19,416 nucleotides of DNA from positions 1-19,416 of the forward strand of contig CANNTZ010000047.1 of assembly GCA_947522735.1 (NCBI GenBank). The letters run 5' to 3'. Numbering within the stretch: the first letter of the stretch is position 1; each line of letters starts with the position of its first letter. The notes beneath the pieces were generated by a model. That model was given only the letters and a program-made list of their open reading frames with translations. It was not told the origin of the DNA and searched no databases. This document shows positions 1 through 6,749 of this stretch, one piece after another. The DNA is from an uncultured Oscillospiraceae bacterium (GTDB taxonomy: Bacteria > Bacillota > Clostridia > Oscillospirales > Ruminococcaceae). A program made the position numbers and the translations under genes.

Positions 1-2
1 AC

Positions 3-260
3 GTGATAGTCTCGATGTACGGGCTGCGCGCGCGGCGCTTCTGGTATCCGGCGCTGTCGGCGCTGATGTGTGCGCTGTGTGTCGTCCCGGCGTTCGCGCT
101 TAGCTCCTTCGGGCTGATTGCGTCGGCGCTTTATCTGCTCATCGTGATGTTCGTCGCGTTGAGGATAAACCTTTTCTGCCGGGAGCAATACTATATGTAC
201 GACATGATAGCGCGCATCGACGAAAAAAACCGGACGGGACGCCCGCCCGTGATATATTAA
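3..260 (+). CDS. Small membrane protein of unknown function (probably 5'-truncated)
   Basis: I do not recognise this protein. The reading frame is open from the window edge; the first possible start is a GTG at base 3, but the true start may lie outside, so only the last 85 residues or so can be read. It has a basic stretch (residues 9-12), then two closely spaced hydrophobic segments at about residues 14-33 and 36-55, then a polar, charged tail of 30 residues. This suggests a small integral membrane protein or the C-terminal end of a larger one. Codon use and GC content match the neighbours. A hairpin follows the stop codon at once, so it may be the last gene of an upstream operon. No function can be inferred. 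Confidence 0.6.
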   Translation: MIVSMYGLRARRFWYPALSALMCALCVVPAFALSSFGLIASALYLLIVMFVALRINLFCREQYYMYDMIARIDEKNRTGRPPVIY

Positions 261-268
261 AAGGCACT

Positions 269-310
269 CTGCGCATAGCATTTAACAAAAGCTGTGCGCA
301 GACGGATTTT
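269..310 (+). terminator. Hairpin with short T-tract, likely rho-independent terminator or attenuator
   Basis: An 11-base left arm (269-279) pairs with an 11-base right arm (291-301), all Watson-Crick except one G-U pair, around an 11-base loop; ACGGATTTT follows. It starts 9 bases after the stop of the upstream membrane-protein gene and ends against the AGGGGG ribosome-binding site of glmU. The U-tract has only four T, so termination may be partial. Alternatively it is a leader hairpin acting on glmU. Confidence 0.55.
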
Positions 311-324
311 AGGGGGTTGACTTT

Positions 325-1395
325 TTGTCAAGGATTGAAAATGCCGCTCTGATATACGGAGAAGAGGGCTTCGGGCGCGAGCTGCTCTGGAAAAAACCGG
401 CGCAGTATCTGACCGACCGTCTGCGCAACGCGGGGTTCTCGCGGATAGCCCGCGCAGACGAATTTGACGGGAGCGGCGGCGCGGTGCTCGCGCTGCGTTC
501 CGACGCCGTGCCAAGGGATATGGGCGCGCTTGTGCGGGCGTTAGGCGACTTTGCCGGCGGGACGTTGGCGCTGCGGCTGCCCGGCGGTGAGCTGATCGGC
601 TGCATCGCCGCGGCGAATGAGGTGCTGAGCGTGCTCGAAAACGGTGCGCCGGACGCTGCAAAATACGAAACCGTCGATTGTGAACGCGGCTTTCTTGCCT
701 CCGCATCCGAATACGAGCGCTTTGCACTGAGCGAGCGCCTCAACCGCGAGAGCATCCTGCGGCTGATGGCGTGCGGCGTGCGTTTTTGCTCTCTCGACGG
801 CATACTCATCTGCCCGGACGCCGTTATCGGCAGCGGCAGCGAGATACTTCCGGGCACTATTATAAAGGGCGGCGTGACGATAGGCGGCGGCTGCGTTATC
901 GGAGCGAGCTCCGTGATAGAGGACAGCAGCATAGGAGACGGCTGCACGATAAACGCGTCGCAGGTCTATTCCAGCAGCATCGGCAACGGGGTGCGGATCG
1001 GGCCGTTTTCGCATATCCGTCCGGGCTGCACCGTGCGCGACGGCGTGAAGATAGGCGATTTTGTGGAGCTGAAAAACTCGGTGATAGGCGAAAAAACCTC
1101 TGTTGCACACCTGACCTACGTGGGCGACAGCGACGTAGGCGACAGGGTCAACTTCGGTTGCGGCTGCGTGACGGTCAATTACGACGGCAGGGTCAAGAGC
1201 CGCACGGTCATCGGCGACAACGTATTTATCGGCTGCAATACTAATCTCATTGCGCCCGTCACCGTCGAGGACGGCAGCTATATCGCGGCAGGCTCGACGA
1301 TAACCGACACCGTTCCGTCGGATTCACTGGCGATAGCGCGTGCCCGTCAGGTCGTCAAGAACGGCTGGGCAAGGCGTCGCCGGGAAAAAAATTGA
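325..1395 (+). CDS. glmU: GlmU-like glucosamine-1-phosphate N-acetyltransferase with degenerate uridylyltransferase domain
   Basis: GlmU normally acetylates glucosamine-1-phosphate and then uridylates it to UDP-GlcNAc, in the cytoplasm, for the cell wall. This protein has 356 residues against about 456 for typical GlmU. The C-terminal half from about residue 155 is a left-handed beta-helix of hexapeptide repeats. It keeps the acetyltransferase residues: R232, K250, H262 and Y265 (in HLTYVGD), N285-Y286 (in NYDG) and K291, each about 101 positions before the E. coli equivalents as I remember them. The linker (SEYERFALSERLNRESILRLMACGV) also fits GlmU. The first 130 residues are a shortened nucleotidyltransferase remnant: where the LAAGxGTRM loop should be, it reads IYGEEGFGREL. 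The start is TTG at 325, eight bases after AGGGGG. Acetyltransferase activity is likely; uridylyltransferase activity is doubtful. glmM lies 7 kb downstream. Confidence 0.85.
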   Translation: MSRIENAALIYGEEGFGRELLWKKPAQYLTDRLRNAGFSRIARADEFDGSGGAVLALRSDAVPRDMGALVRALGDFAGGTLALRLPGGELIGCIAAANEVLSVLENGAPDAAKYETVDCERGFLASASEYERFALSERLNRESILRLMACGVRFCSLDGILICPDAVIGSGSEILPGTIIKGGVTIGGGCVIGASSVIEDSSIGDGCTINASQVYSSSIGNGVRIGPFSHIRPGCTVRDGVKIGDFVELKNSVIGEKTSVAHLTYVGDSDVGDRVNFGCGCVTVNYDGRVKSRTVIGDNVFIGCNTNLIAPVTVEDGSYIAAGSTITDTVPSDSLAIARARQVVKNGWARRRREKN

Positions 1396-1450
1396 CCGAA
1401 ATGCGCAGCTAAGCTTTTACGCTCCGTCAGTCTTGCGGATAAAGGCAAAC

Positions 1451-1492
1451 GAGGCTCCGGGCCAATGTCCGATCGGATAAGGCCCGGAGCTC
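1451..1492. terminator. Nested hairpin between convergent genes, likely bidirectional terminator
   Basis: A 10-bp perfect stem (1454-1463 with 1481-1490, GCTCCGGGCC/GGCCCGGAGC) encloses a second palindrome (TCCGATCGGA, 1468-1477), so the whole folds into one long, nearly continuous stem. It lies between the converging ends of glmU and the FAD oxidoreductase gene. T-rich bases follow on both strands (TCTTGCTTT on plus; CGTTTGCCTTT on minus), but neither is a clean T-run, so the terminator call rests mainly on stem strength and position. Confidence 0.65.
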
Positions 1493-1525
1493 TTGCTTTG
1501 CGTAAAAATGCGCGGGCACGGCAGG

Positions 1526-3106
1526 TCAAACGGCGCGGGAGACCTTTTCCGCGAGCGCCAGCGCGACGCGAAGCCCATCCACCGCGGCGCTCATTATGCC
1601 TCCGGCGTAGCCCGCGCCCTCTCCGCAGGGATACAGTCCCGCAAGCGACGCCGACTGCATGTCGTCCCCGCGCGGTATCCGCACCGGCGACGAGGTTCGC
1701 GTCTCGACGCCGGTCAATATTGCGCCGGGTGCGTCGAAGCCCGCCTGCCGCCTGCCGAACGCGCGAAGCCCGGCCGCGAGCATTTCGGATATCTCCCGCG
1801 GAAACAGCCCAGACATATCATATCGCTCCACGCCGATGGGGTAGGTCGGCTGTACGCGGCCATGGCCTGCGCTGCCGCCGAGAAATTCGCCCACCGTCTG
1901 AACCGGCGCGCGGTAGCTGCCGGAGACGGCGTAGGCGGCGCGCTCGAGACGGCGCTGAAATTCCAAGCCTCCCAGCGCCGACGTGCCGAAATCGCGCCCG
2001 TCAACCGAGACTACCAGCGCGGAATTTGCGTTTATGCCGTCGCGCGCATGGTAGCTCATGCCGTTTGTAACGACCGTTCCCTCCTCCGAGGCCGCCGGAA
2101 CGACGTAGCCGCCGGGGCACATGCAGAAGGTGTAGACCGCGCGCCCGGACACAGCGTCGCGCAGCGAGTGCTGATATTCCGCATGGCCAAGCGCCGGATG
2201 TCCGGCAAATTCGCCATAGAGCGCCCGATCCACCTCGCTTTGCAGGTGCTCGACGCGCACGCCGACCGAAAACGGCTTTGGCAGCAGCGTTATCCCTCCC
2301 GCGTGCAGCATTTCAAAGGTGTCGCGCGCGCTGTGGCCGATAGCCAGTATCAGCGCTTCCGCCACAAGCTCGCCGCGCTCGGTCACAACCGCGCAAAGCC
2401 TGCCGCCGCGCTCCCGAAGCCCGGTCAGGCGCTCGTTGAAGAGGACGCGTCCGCCAAGGCTCTCGATCTCCCCGCGAACACCACGCACGGCGTTCACCAG
2501 CAGATCGGTGCCGACGTGCGGCTTTGCCTTGTAAAGTATCTCCCTCGGCGCGCCGAAGCGCACCAGCTCGCGGAGGATGTAACCGCAGGCGGGGTCGTTT
2601 ATCCGCGTCGTAAGCTTGCCGTCGGAGAAGGCGCCGGCGCCACCCTCCCCAAACTGGATGTTGGAGCGGGTATCGAGCGTGCCGCCGCTTCCAAAGCGTC
2701 GCACAGCCGCGGTGCGCTCGTCCAGACTGCCGCCGCGCTCGATTATCACCGGGCGGTATCCCGCGCGCGCCAGCAGCAGGCCCGCAAACATGCCCGCCGG
2801 GCCGAAGCCCGCTATAACCGGAGGAGGCGCGAGCTTATCGGGGCAAGGAGCCGCTTTCAGCTCCGGAACGGGCCTTGCGAGACGCGCGGACGCAGAATTT
2901 TTGAGCTTTTCGGATTCGTCTCCGAAAAGCTCAAGGCCTATCGACCGCAGCAGCGCAACGCGTTTGTGTCGGGCGTCAACCGATTCGCGGATCAGCACCG
3001 CACTTTTGATTTCGCCCTCGCGAAGCCCCAGTCCGTTTGCCGCCCTTTCGATGGCAGCGGAGAGCTCCTCGTCCGGGGAGCAGCGTATGTCGGGTACGAT
3101 TATCAT
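1526..3106 (-). CDS. FAD-dependent oxidoreductase, COG2509 type
   Basis: A 526-residue flavoprotein of the uncharacterised COG2509 'FAD-dependent dehydrogenase' family found widely in Clostridia. After an N-terminal domain of about 90 residues comes the Rossmann dinucleotide fold: GFGPAG at 100-105 (GxGxxG) and E123, which should hold the FAD ribose. The family-typical stretch NIQFGEGGAGAFSDGKLTTR is at 149-168. The C-terminal CGEGAGYAGGIMSAAVDG closes the flavin site. The substrate is unknown; no membrane segment or signal peptide is seen. It is the third gene of the cdaA-cdaR operon: its AGGGG ribosome-binding site lies at the cdaR stop codon, with 16 bases between the genes. Odd point: a perfect 14-bp inverted repeat sits within codons of the variable linker around residues 58-69. 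The family call is firm; the physiological role is not known. Confidence 0.9.
   Translation of the reverse strand: MIIVPDIRCSPDEELSAAIERAANGLGLREGEIKSAVLIRESVDARHKRVALLRSIGLELFGDESEKLKNSASARLARPVPELKAAPCPDKLAPPPVIAGFGPAGMFAGLLLARAGYRPVIIERGGSLDERTAAVRRFGSGGTLDTRSNIQFGEGGAGAFSDGKLTTRINDPACGYILRELVRFGAPREILYKAKPHVGTDLLVNAVRGVRGEIESLGGRVLFNERLTGLRERGGRLCAVVTERGELVAEALILAIGHSARDTFEMLHAGGITLLPKPFSVGVRVEHLQSEVDRALYGEFAGHPALGHAEYQHSLRDAVSGRAVYTFCMCPGGYVVPAASEEGTVVTNGMSYHARDGINANSALVVSVDGRDFGTSALGGLEFQRRLERAAYAVSGSYRAPVQTVGEFLGGSAGHGRVQPTYPIGVERYDMSGLFPREISEMLAAGLRAFGRRQAGFDAPGAILTGVETRTSSPVRIPRGDDMQSASLAGLYPCGEGAGYAGGIMSAAVDGLRVALALAEKVSRAV
2901..2934. repeat. Perfect 14-bp inverted repeat inside the FAD oxidoreductase gene
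   Basis: TTGAGCTTTTCGGA (2901-2914) and its exact reverse complement (2921-2934) flank a 6-base loop. In the minus-strand mRNA this makes a stable hairpin about 170-205 bases after the start codon, in the region coding for LELFGDESEKLKN. No T-run follows on either strand, so it does not look like a terminator. It may be a chance result of codon choice, a dispersed palindromic element, or an mRNA structure. Confidence 0.8.
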
Positions 3107-3122
3107 TGAAAGGCCCCTTCGC

Positions 3123-4397
3123 TCACTTTGTCTCCTCCACCACGATCATGACGGTGTACTCGCCGCACGCCCAGACCCTGTTCTTGGCGGGCACGTAGAT
3201 CGAGACCGGGTAGCGGTACTGTCCCAGCGAAACCGATTGGCCGCTTATGTCCAGCTCCGCGACGAGGTCGTTGGAGGTCATGCTCTCCAGCACCGTTTTC
3301 GGGCCGTAGACCGTCACGCTGTCGATGACCTTGGTTGTGACCGAGACGTCGTAATCCGCAGGCGCGTTGACAATGCGGATATCGCTGACGTCGAAGGTCT
3401 TGGATACGTAATCGCTCATCTCGAACTTGACCGAGATGCTGCGGATGTTTTCCATATTCACAAAGCCGGTCGGCAGATTCACGTCGAAGAGATAGCTGCT
3501 TGTCGGCGTCAGATTCTTCACATCGACATAGCCGACGCTTATCTGGCTGTAGCTGTTGACCAGCGACGGCGGCCCGGCGATGAGTATGCTCGTGTTTGAG
3601 AGGGTGTATTTCAGCGAGCTCTCCGAGAGATATTCCGGCATATTGATGAAGCTGAGCTTGACCGGCAGCTCCTTTACCTGAAGCACCGGGACAGTAACCG
3701 AGACGCTCTCGGTGTCGAGCTTGACGGTGTCGGAGTCGATCTCGTCGCCGTTTTCGTCGTACAGGCGCAGCTTCTGGTCGCGGACAATCAGCGTCTGAGT
3801 CAGCGTCTCTTCCACCGAGAGTCCGACGCGGCAGCTCGCTATGTTTTCTATCTCCTCCTGCGGTCCGGTCACGACCACCTCGACGGGATTGAGAACCGCC
3901 TCGCCGCGCATGAAGCCCTCGCCGACGTTGACGCCCTCGAGGTCGAGCTCGATGGAGAAGGTCTTGGAGACAAGTCTGTCAAAGCGCACGTTTATCGTGG
4001 AGGGCGAGATGGAGACGATGTCGAACTCAACGCCGCTGACGTTGCTCCCGCTGACCGGCAGCTCAAATGCGCCGGGGCCGTTGACGCTTGCGAGCGACGC
4101 CGTGAGCACGATGTCGTCTGCGGTAAGTCCGCTTATCTTGCGGCGGTTGCCGTGAATCTTGACCGCGACGGTCTGTGCGGTCCCCTCCACCGCCTGAAGT
4201 CCCATCCTCTCCGCTGCGGTGTCGTAGAGCACCACGCTGACGGGAACGTCGTATATCGTCTCGTCGGTCTCGGGGCTGACGAAGAATATAACGAGAAACC
4301 ACGCGATCACCGCGCAGACCAGCGAGAATATCCTCAGGAAACGCTTGTCGTAAAAAAGGCTCCTCGATCTACTGCTTATCTTTTCCGTTTTTGCCAC
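3123..4397 (-). CDS. cdaR: CdaR, YbbR-domain regulator of the diadenylate cyclase
   Basis: A 424-residue membrane-anchored protein with a basic cytoplasmic N-terminus (about 1-20), one membrane segment (about 22-41) and an extracellular part made of repeated YbbR-type beta domains. Motifs such as PVSVVLYDTAAERMGL, the repeated 'V.I.G....I' strands and PTGFVNMENI support this. In Bacillota, CdaR binds CdaA in the membrane and tunes c-di-AMP synthesis. The start is a GTG at 4397 with GGAGGG nine bases ahead; it overlaps the end of cdaA by 29 bases, which suggests translational coupling. The length is within the usual range for CdaR proteins with several YbbR repeats. The assignment rests on domain pattern plus the adjacent cdaA. 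Confidence 0.92.
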   Translation of the reverse strand: MAKTEKISSRSRSLFYDKRFLRIFSLVCAVIAWFLVIFFVSPETDETIYDVPVSVVLYDTAAERMGLQAVEGTAQTVAVKIHGNRRKISGLTADDIVLTASLASVNGPGAFELPVSGSNVSGVEFDIVSISPSTINVRFDRLVSKTFSIELDLEGVNVGEGFMRGEAVLNPVEVVVTGPQEEIENIASCRVGLSVEETLTQTLIVRDQKLRLYDENGDEIDSDTVKLDTESVSVTVPVLQVKELPVKLSFINMPEYLSESSLKYTLSNTSILIAGPPSLVNSYSQISVGYVDVKNLTPTSSYLFDVNLPTGFVNMENIRSISVKFEMSDYVSKTFDVSDIRIVNAPADYDVSVTTKVIDSVTVYGPKTVLESMTSNDLVAELDISGQSVSLGQYRYPVSIYVPAKNRVWACGEYTVMIVVEETK

Positions 4398-5298
4398 CTT
4401 GCATCACCCTCCGGAACATCGATTTTTTCTCCCCCTGTTCGGCCTGCTTAACCGGGAGGAACACGGCCTCCAGCTCCTTGCGCAGCGTCACAATGTCCAG
4501 CTCTCGCTTGAGCTGGCCGCTCTCGGCGATTGAGATCACTCCTGTCTCCTCCGAGACGACAATGACCAGCGCGTCGGAATTTTCGCTCATGCCAAGAGCC
4601 GCGCGGTGGCGGGTGCCGAGCTGTTTGTTGATCTCGTTGGTGTTGGAGAGCGGCAGAAAGCATCCCGCGGCATAGATGCGCAGGTCGCGTATCACCATCG
4701 CGCCGTCGTGCAGCGGCGAATTGGGGAAGAACACGCTGCCGATAAGCTCCGAGGTGATATCGGCGTTGACTATTGTGCCGGTCTGGATGACGTCGCCGAG
4801 CTTGGTCTCGCGCTCGATGCAGATGAGCGCGCCGATCTTTTGCAGCGACATTGTCGCCACGCCGGTGCAGATACGGTCGATGACCGCGTGCTTATACTGC
4901 TCCGAGTCGCGCTCGTCGGGCTGTGAGACCGAGAATATGCCCAGCTTAGACACCTTCGAGCGGCCCACCTGCTCGAGCAGACGGCGCAGCTCCGGCTGGA
5001 ACACCACTATCAGCGCCAGCACTCCGTAGCTTAGCAGGTTCGTCAGCAGATAGTCGAGCACCCTGAGCTTGAGCAGTCGCGCGACGAGCGACACGACTAT
5101 CAGCAGTATCATGCCCTTGACAAGCTGAGACGCGCGCGTCTCACGCGCGACCCCGATGAGCTTGTACAGCAGGAACGCCACGATGACGATATCCAATATA
5201 TCGAATACGCTGATCTCAAGTATCGCCTTCCATATCTGGTTCCAAAATTCGGCGATTGAATCCAGCCAAGCGTATCTCATAAGCTGTGCCGCAAACAT
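4369..5298 (-). CDS. cdaA: CdaA, membrane diadenylate cyclase (c-di-AMP synthase)
   Basis: CdaA joins two ATP into the second messenger c-di-AMP, which controls potassium, osmolyte and wall homeostasis. With the start chosen here it has 309 residues: three N-terminal membrane segments (about 33-50, 60-78 and 83-100), then the DisA_N catalytic domain with DGA at 198-200 and RHR at 230-232, both needed for ATP and metal binding. The frame stays open 14 codons further, to a TTG at 5340, but that codon lies only about 15-20 bases from the predicted -10 box, where the transcript should begin. The ATG at 5298 has AAGGGA nine bases ahead, so I prefer it. The gene is first in the operon cdaA-cdaR-FAD oxidoreductase. 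The C-terminus has a charged tail of about 25 residues after the cyclase domain. Confidence 0.95.
   Translation of the reverse strand: MFAAQLMRYAWLDSIAEFWNQIWKAILEISVFDILDIVIVAFLLYKLIGVARETRASQLVKGMILLIVVSLVARLLKLRVLDYLLTNLLSYGVLALIVVFQPELRRLLEQVGRSKVSKLGIFSVSQPDERDSEQYKHAVIDRICTGVATMSLQKIGALICIERETKLGDVIQTGTIVNADITSELIGSVFFPNSPLHDGAMVIRDLRIYAAGCFLPLSNTNEINKQLGTRHRAALGMSENSDALVIVVSEETGVISIAESGQLKRELDIVTLRKELEAVFLPVKQAEQGEKKSMFRRVMQGGKNGKDKQ
5126..5143. repeat. Perfect 18-bp palindrome inside cdaA
   Basis: TGAGACGCGCGCGTCTCA reads the same on both strands and lies within codons for ARETRASQL, just after the first membrane segment of CdaA. CG-rich alternation makes such palindromes more likely by chance in this DNA; no function is implied. 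Confidence 0.6.
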
Positions 5299-5353
5299 AT
5301 ACCAACATCCCTTGCGTTTCTCGGGCGAGACCCTCTGCAAATGAACGCCCTAT

Positions 5354-5386
5354 ATTATATTTTACCACTTCTGCGGATAATTTCAA
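5354..5386 (-). promoter_or_regulatory. Promoter of the cdaA-cdaR operon
   Basis: On the minus strand, TTGAAA (5386-5381) is followed after 16 bases by TAAAAT (5364-5359), which overlaps a perfect TATAAT (5359-5354). Either can serve as the -10 box. The transcript would begin near 5345, leaving a leader of about 45 bases before the ATG at 5298. This is one of the few AT-rich stretches in the area. Confidence 0.7.
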
Positions 5387-5478
5387 TATCATTCTGTAAA
5401 TTACCCGCCGGATATTTGCAGTTTCCTCAACGCTCCCCGCGGCCGCTGCAATTCGGCTCGCCTGCCCATAAATATTAG

Positions 5479-5507
5479 TTGAGATATTTCCGCCGATGTG
5501 ATATAAT
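5479..5507 (+). promoter_or_regulatory. Sigma-A type promoter of the ruvC operon
   Basis: TTGAGA (5479-5484), a 17-base spacer, then a perfect TATAAT (5502-5507). Transcription should begin near 5514, giving a leader of about 60 bases before ruvC. It fires away from the cdaA promoter, about 100 bases from it. Confidence 0.8.
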
Positions 5508-5516
5508 ATTGTAGTT

Positions 5517-5534
5517 ATAGGCATAGGCACAGGC
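5517..5534 (+). repeat. Three near-identical hexamers in the ruvC leader
   Basis: ATAGGC, ATAGGC, ACAGGC lie head to tail directly after the predicted start of the ruvC transcript. They are too few to call a functional repeat, but are placed where they would form the 5' end of the mRNA. Confidence 0.4.
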
Positions 5535-5577
5535 GCACGGCCTGCGGCCCGTCAAAATCAGGAGCAGGTGAAAAAGG

Positions 5578-6072
5578 ATGAGGATACTCGGCATCGACCC
5601 GGGCTACGCCATCGTCGGCTTCGGCGCGGTCGAATATGACGGCTGTCACTTTAAAACGCTGGAATACGGCGCGATAACGACCGACGCTGGCGTGCGGTTT
5701 GACCTCCGCCTCAACGACATATTCGACGGGATGACCGGGCTGCTCGCGCGTGTGCGCCCGGACGCGCTCTCGGTGGAGCGCCTCTACTTCAACACCAACC
5801 ACACAACCGGCATCGACGTCGCGCAGGCTCGCGGCGTTATCCTGCTCTCGGCGGTCAGGGCGGGCGTGCCCGTCTTTGAGTATACGCCGCTTCAGGTCAA
5901 GCAGTCGATCGTCGGCTACGGACGCGCCGAAAAGAAACAGGTCATGGAGATGACCCGTGTATTCCTGCATCTCGACGCAATACCGCGTCCCGACGACGCC
6001 GCCGACGCGCTCGCGCTCGCCATCTGCCACGCGCACAGCGCCGGCTCCCGCCTTGCCACGCTCAAGCGATAA
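5578..6072 (+). CDS. ruvC: RuvC, Holliday junction endonuclease
   Basis: RuvC is a dimeric nuclease that cuts four-way DNA junctions during recombinational repair, working with the RuvAB motor. At 164 residues it is the usual size. The RNase H-like fold is recognisable: D7 in GIDPG, E67 in VERLYF, and the acidic pair D140 and D143 in RPDDAADALALAICH give the four metal-binding carboxylates. The GYGRAEKKQV stretch (113-122) is also typical. The start ATG at 5578 is preceded by AGGAG and further purine-rich bases (5560-5577). It is the first gene of a plus-strand operon with its own promoter, and ruvA begins 45 bases after its stop. Confidence 0.97.
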   Translation: MRILGIDPGYAIVGFGAVEYDGCHFKTLEYGAITTDAGVRFDLRLNDIFDGMTGLLARVRPDALSVERLYFNTNHTTGIDVAQARGVILLSAVRAGVPVFEYTPLQVKQSIVGYGRAEKKQVMEMTRVFLHLDAIPRPDDAADALALAICHAHSAGSRLATLKR

Positions 6073-6117
6073 GCGTGCGCCCTGCCCTGCCCAATCAAAA
6101 ACGAAAGGATGAAAGCC

Positions 6118-6714
6118 GTGCTCTACAGTCTCCGCGGCGAGCTCGCCGTAAAAGGATCCGATTTTCTTGTCGTCGATTGCTCCGGCGTCGGCTACCGGTG
6201 CAGCGCAACGCTCAACACCCTTGCGAGCCTTCCCGCAGGAGGCGAGGTTTTCGTCTATACCCATATGCTTGTGCGCGAGGACGCGATAGAACTGTTCGGC
6301 TTTGCAAACGAGCGCGAGCTGGAGAGCTTCAGGCTGCTCATCGGCGTCTCCGGCGTCGGGCCCAAGTCTGCGCTGGCAATACTCTCCGACATGACCCCCG
6401 ACAAATTTGCGCTCGCCGTAGCCGCAGGCGATGTCAAGGCGTTCACCCGCGCCCCGGGCGTCGGCGCAAAGACGGCGCAGCGGATATTGCTCGAGCTGAA
6501 GGACAAAATCACCAAGGACACCGTCTCCTTCGCCATAACCGGCGCGTCTGCGGCGGTTCCCATCGCCTCCGGAAGCGCGGGCGAGGCGATAGCGGCGCTC
6601 GCGGCGCTCGGCTATTCCCAAAGCGAGGCGGCGGCGGTTGTGGCAAAGCTCGATCAGACGCTCTCCGTCAACGATATGATAAAGGCGGCGCTCAAAAAGC
6701 TTGCCATGATGTAA
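6118..6714 (+). CDS. ruvA: RuvA, Holliday junction DNA-binding subunit
   Basis: RuvA tetramers hold the Holliday junction open and load the RuvB motor. I start it at the GTG at 6118: this gives the family-typical N-terminus (MLYSLRGEL) and puts AAAGG (6104-6108) nine bases ahead. An ATG at 6109 is in frame but lies directly against that same AAAGG. The product is 198 residues. An OB-fold domain comes first (GVGYRCSATL at about 24-33), then two helix-hairpin-helix motifs (LIGVSGVGPKSALAIL near 78-93 and APGVGAKTAQRILLELKDKI near 113-132), a flexible linker rich in Ala, Ser and Gly, and a C-terminal three-helix domain that contacts RuvB. Unlike the usual ruvA-ruvB pair, a membrane-protein gene follows. 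Confidence 0.96.
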   Translation: MLYSLRGELAVKGSDFLVVDCSGVGYRCSATLNTLASLPAGGEVFVYTHMLVREDAIELFGFANERELESFRLLIGVSGVGPKSALAILSDMTPDKFALAVAAGDVKAFTRAPGVGAKTAQRILLELKDKITKDTVSFAITGASAAVPIASGSAGEAIAALAALGYSQSEAAAVVAKLDQTLSVNDMIKAALKKLAMM

Positions 6715-6749
6715 AAGCGTTCAAAATACTGTCAAAACCGAAAGGCACG

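Noticed and set aside
1493..3109. Long plus-strand open frame (538 codons) opposite the FAD oxidoreductase gene
   Set aside because: It has no ribosome-binding site, no recognisable domain and an Arg/Ala-rich composition typical of antisense frames in GC-rich genes, while the minus strand encodes an unmistakable flavoprotein.
5515..6621. Minus-strand open frame of 368 codons across ruvC and ruvA
   Set aside because: It is antisense to two well-supported genes and to the ruvC promoter leader; the composition is that of a shadow frame.
6075..6749. N-terminal extension of the membrane protein over ruvA
   Set aside because: The extension is Arg-rich and lies in another frame of ruvA; the membrane protein has its own AAAGG and ATG at 6750-6756.
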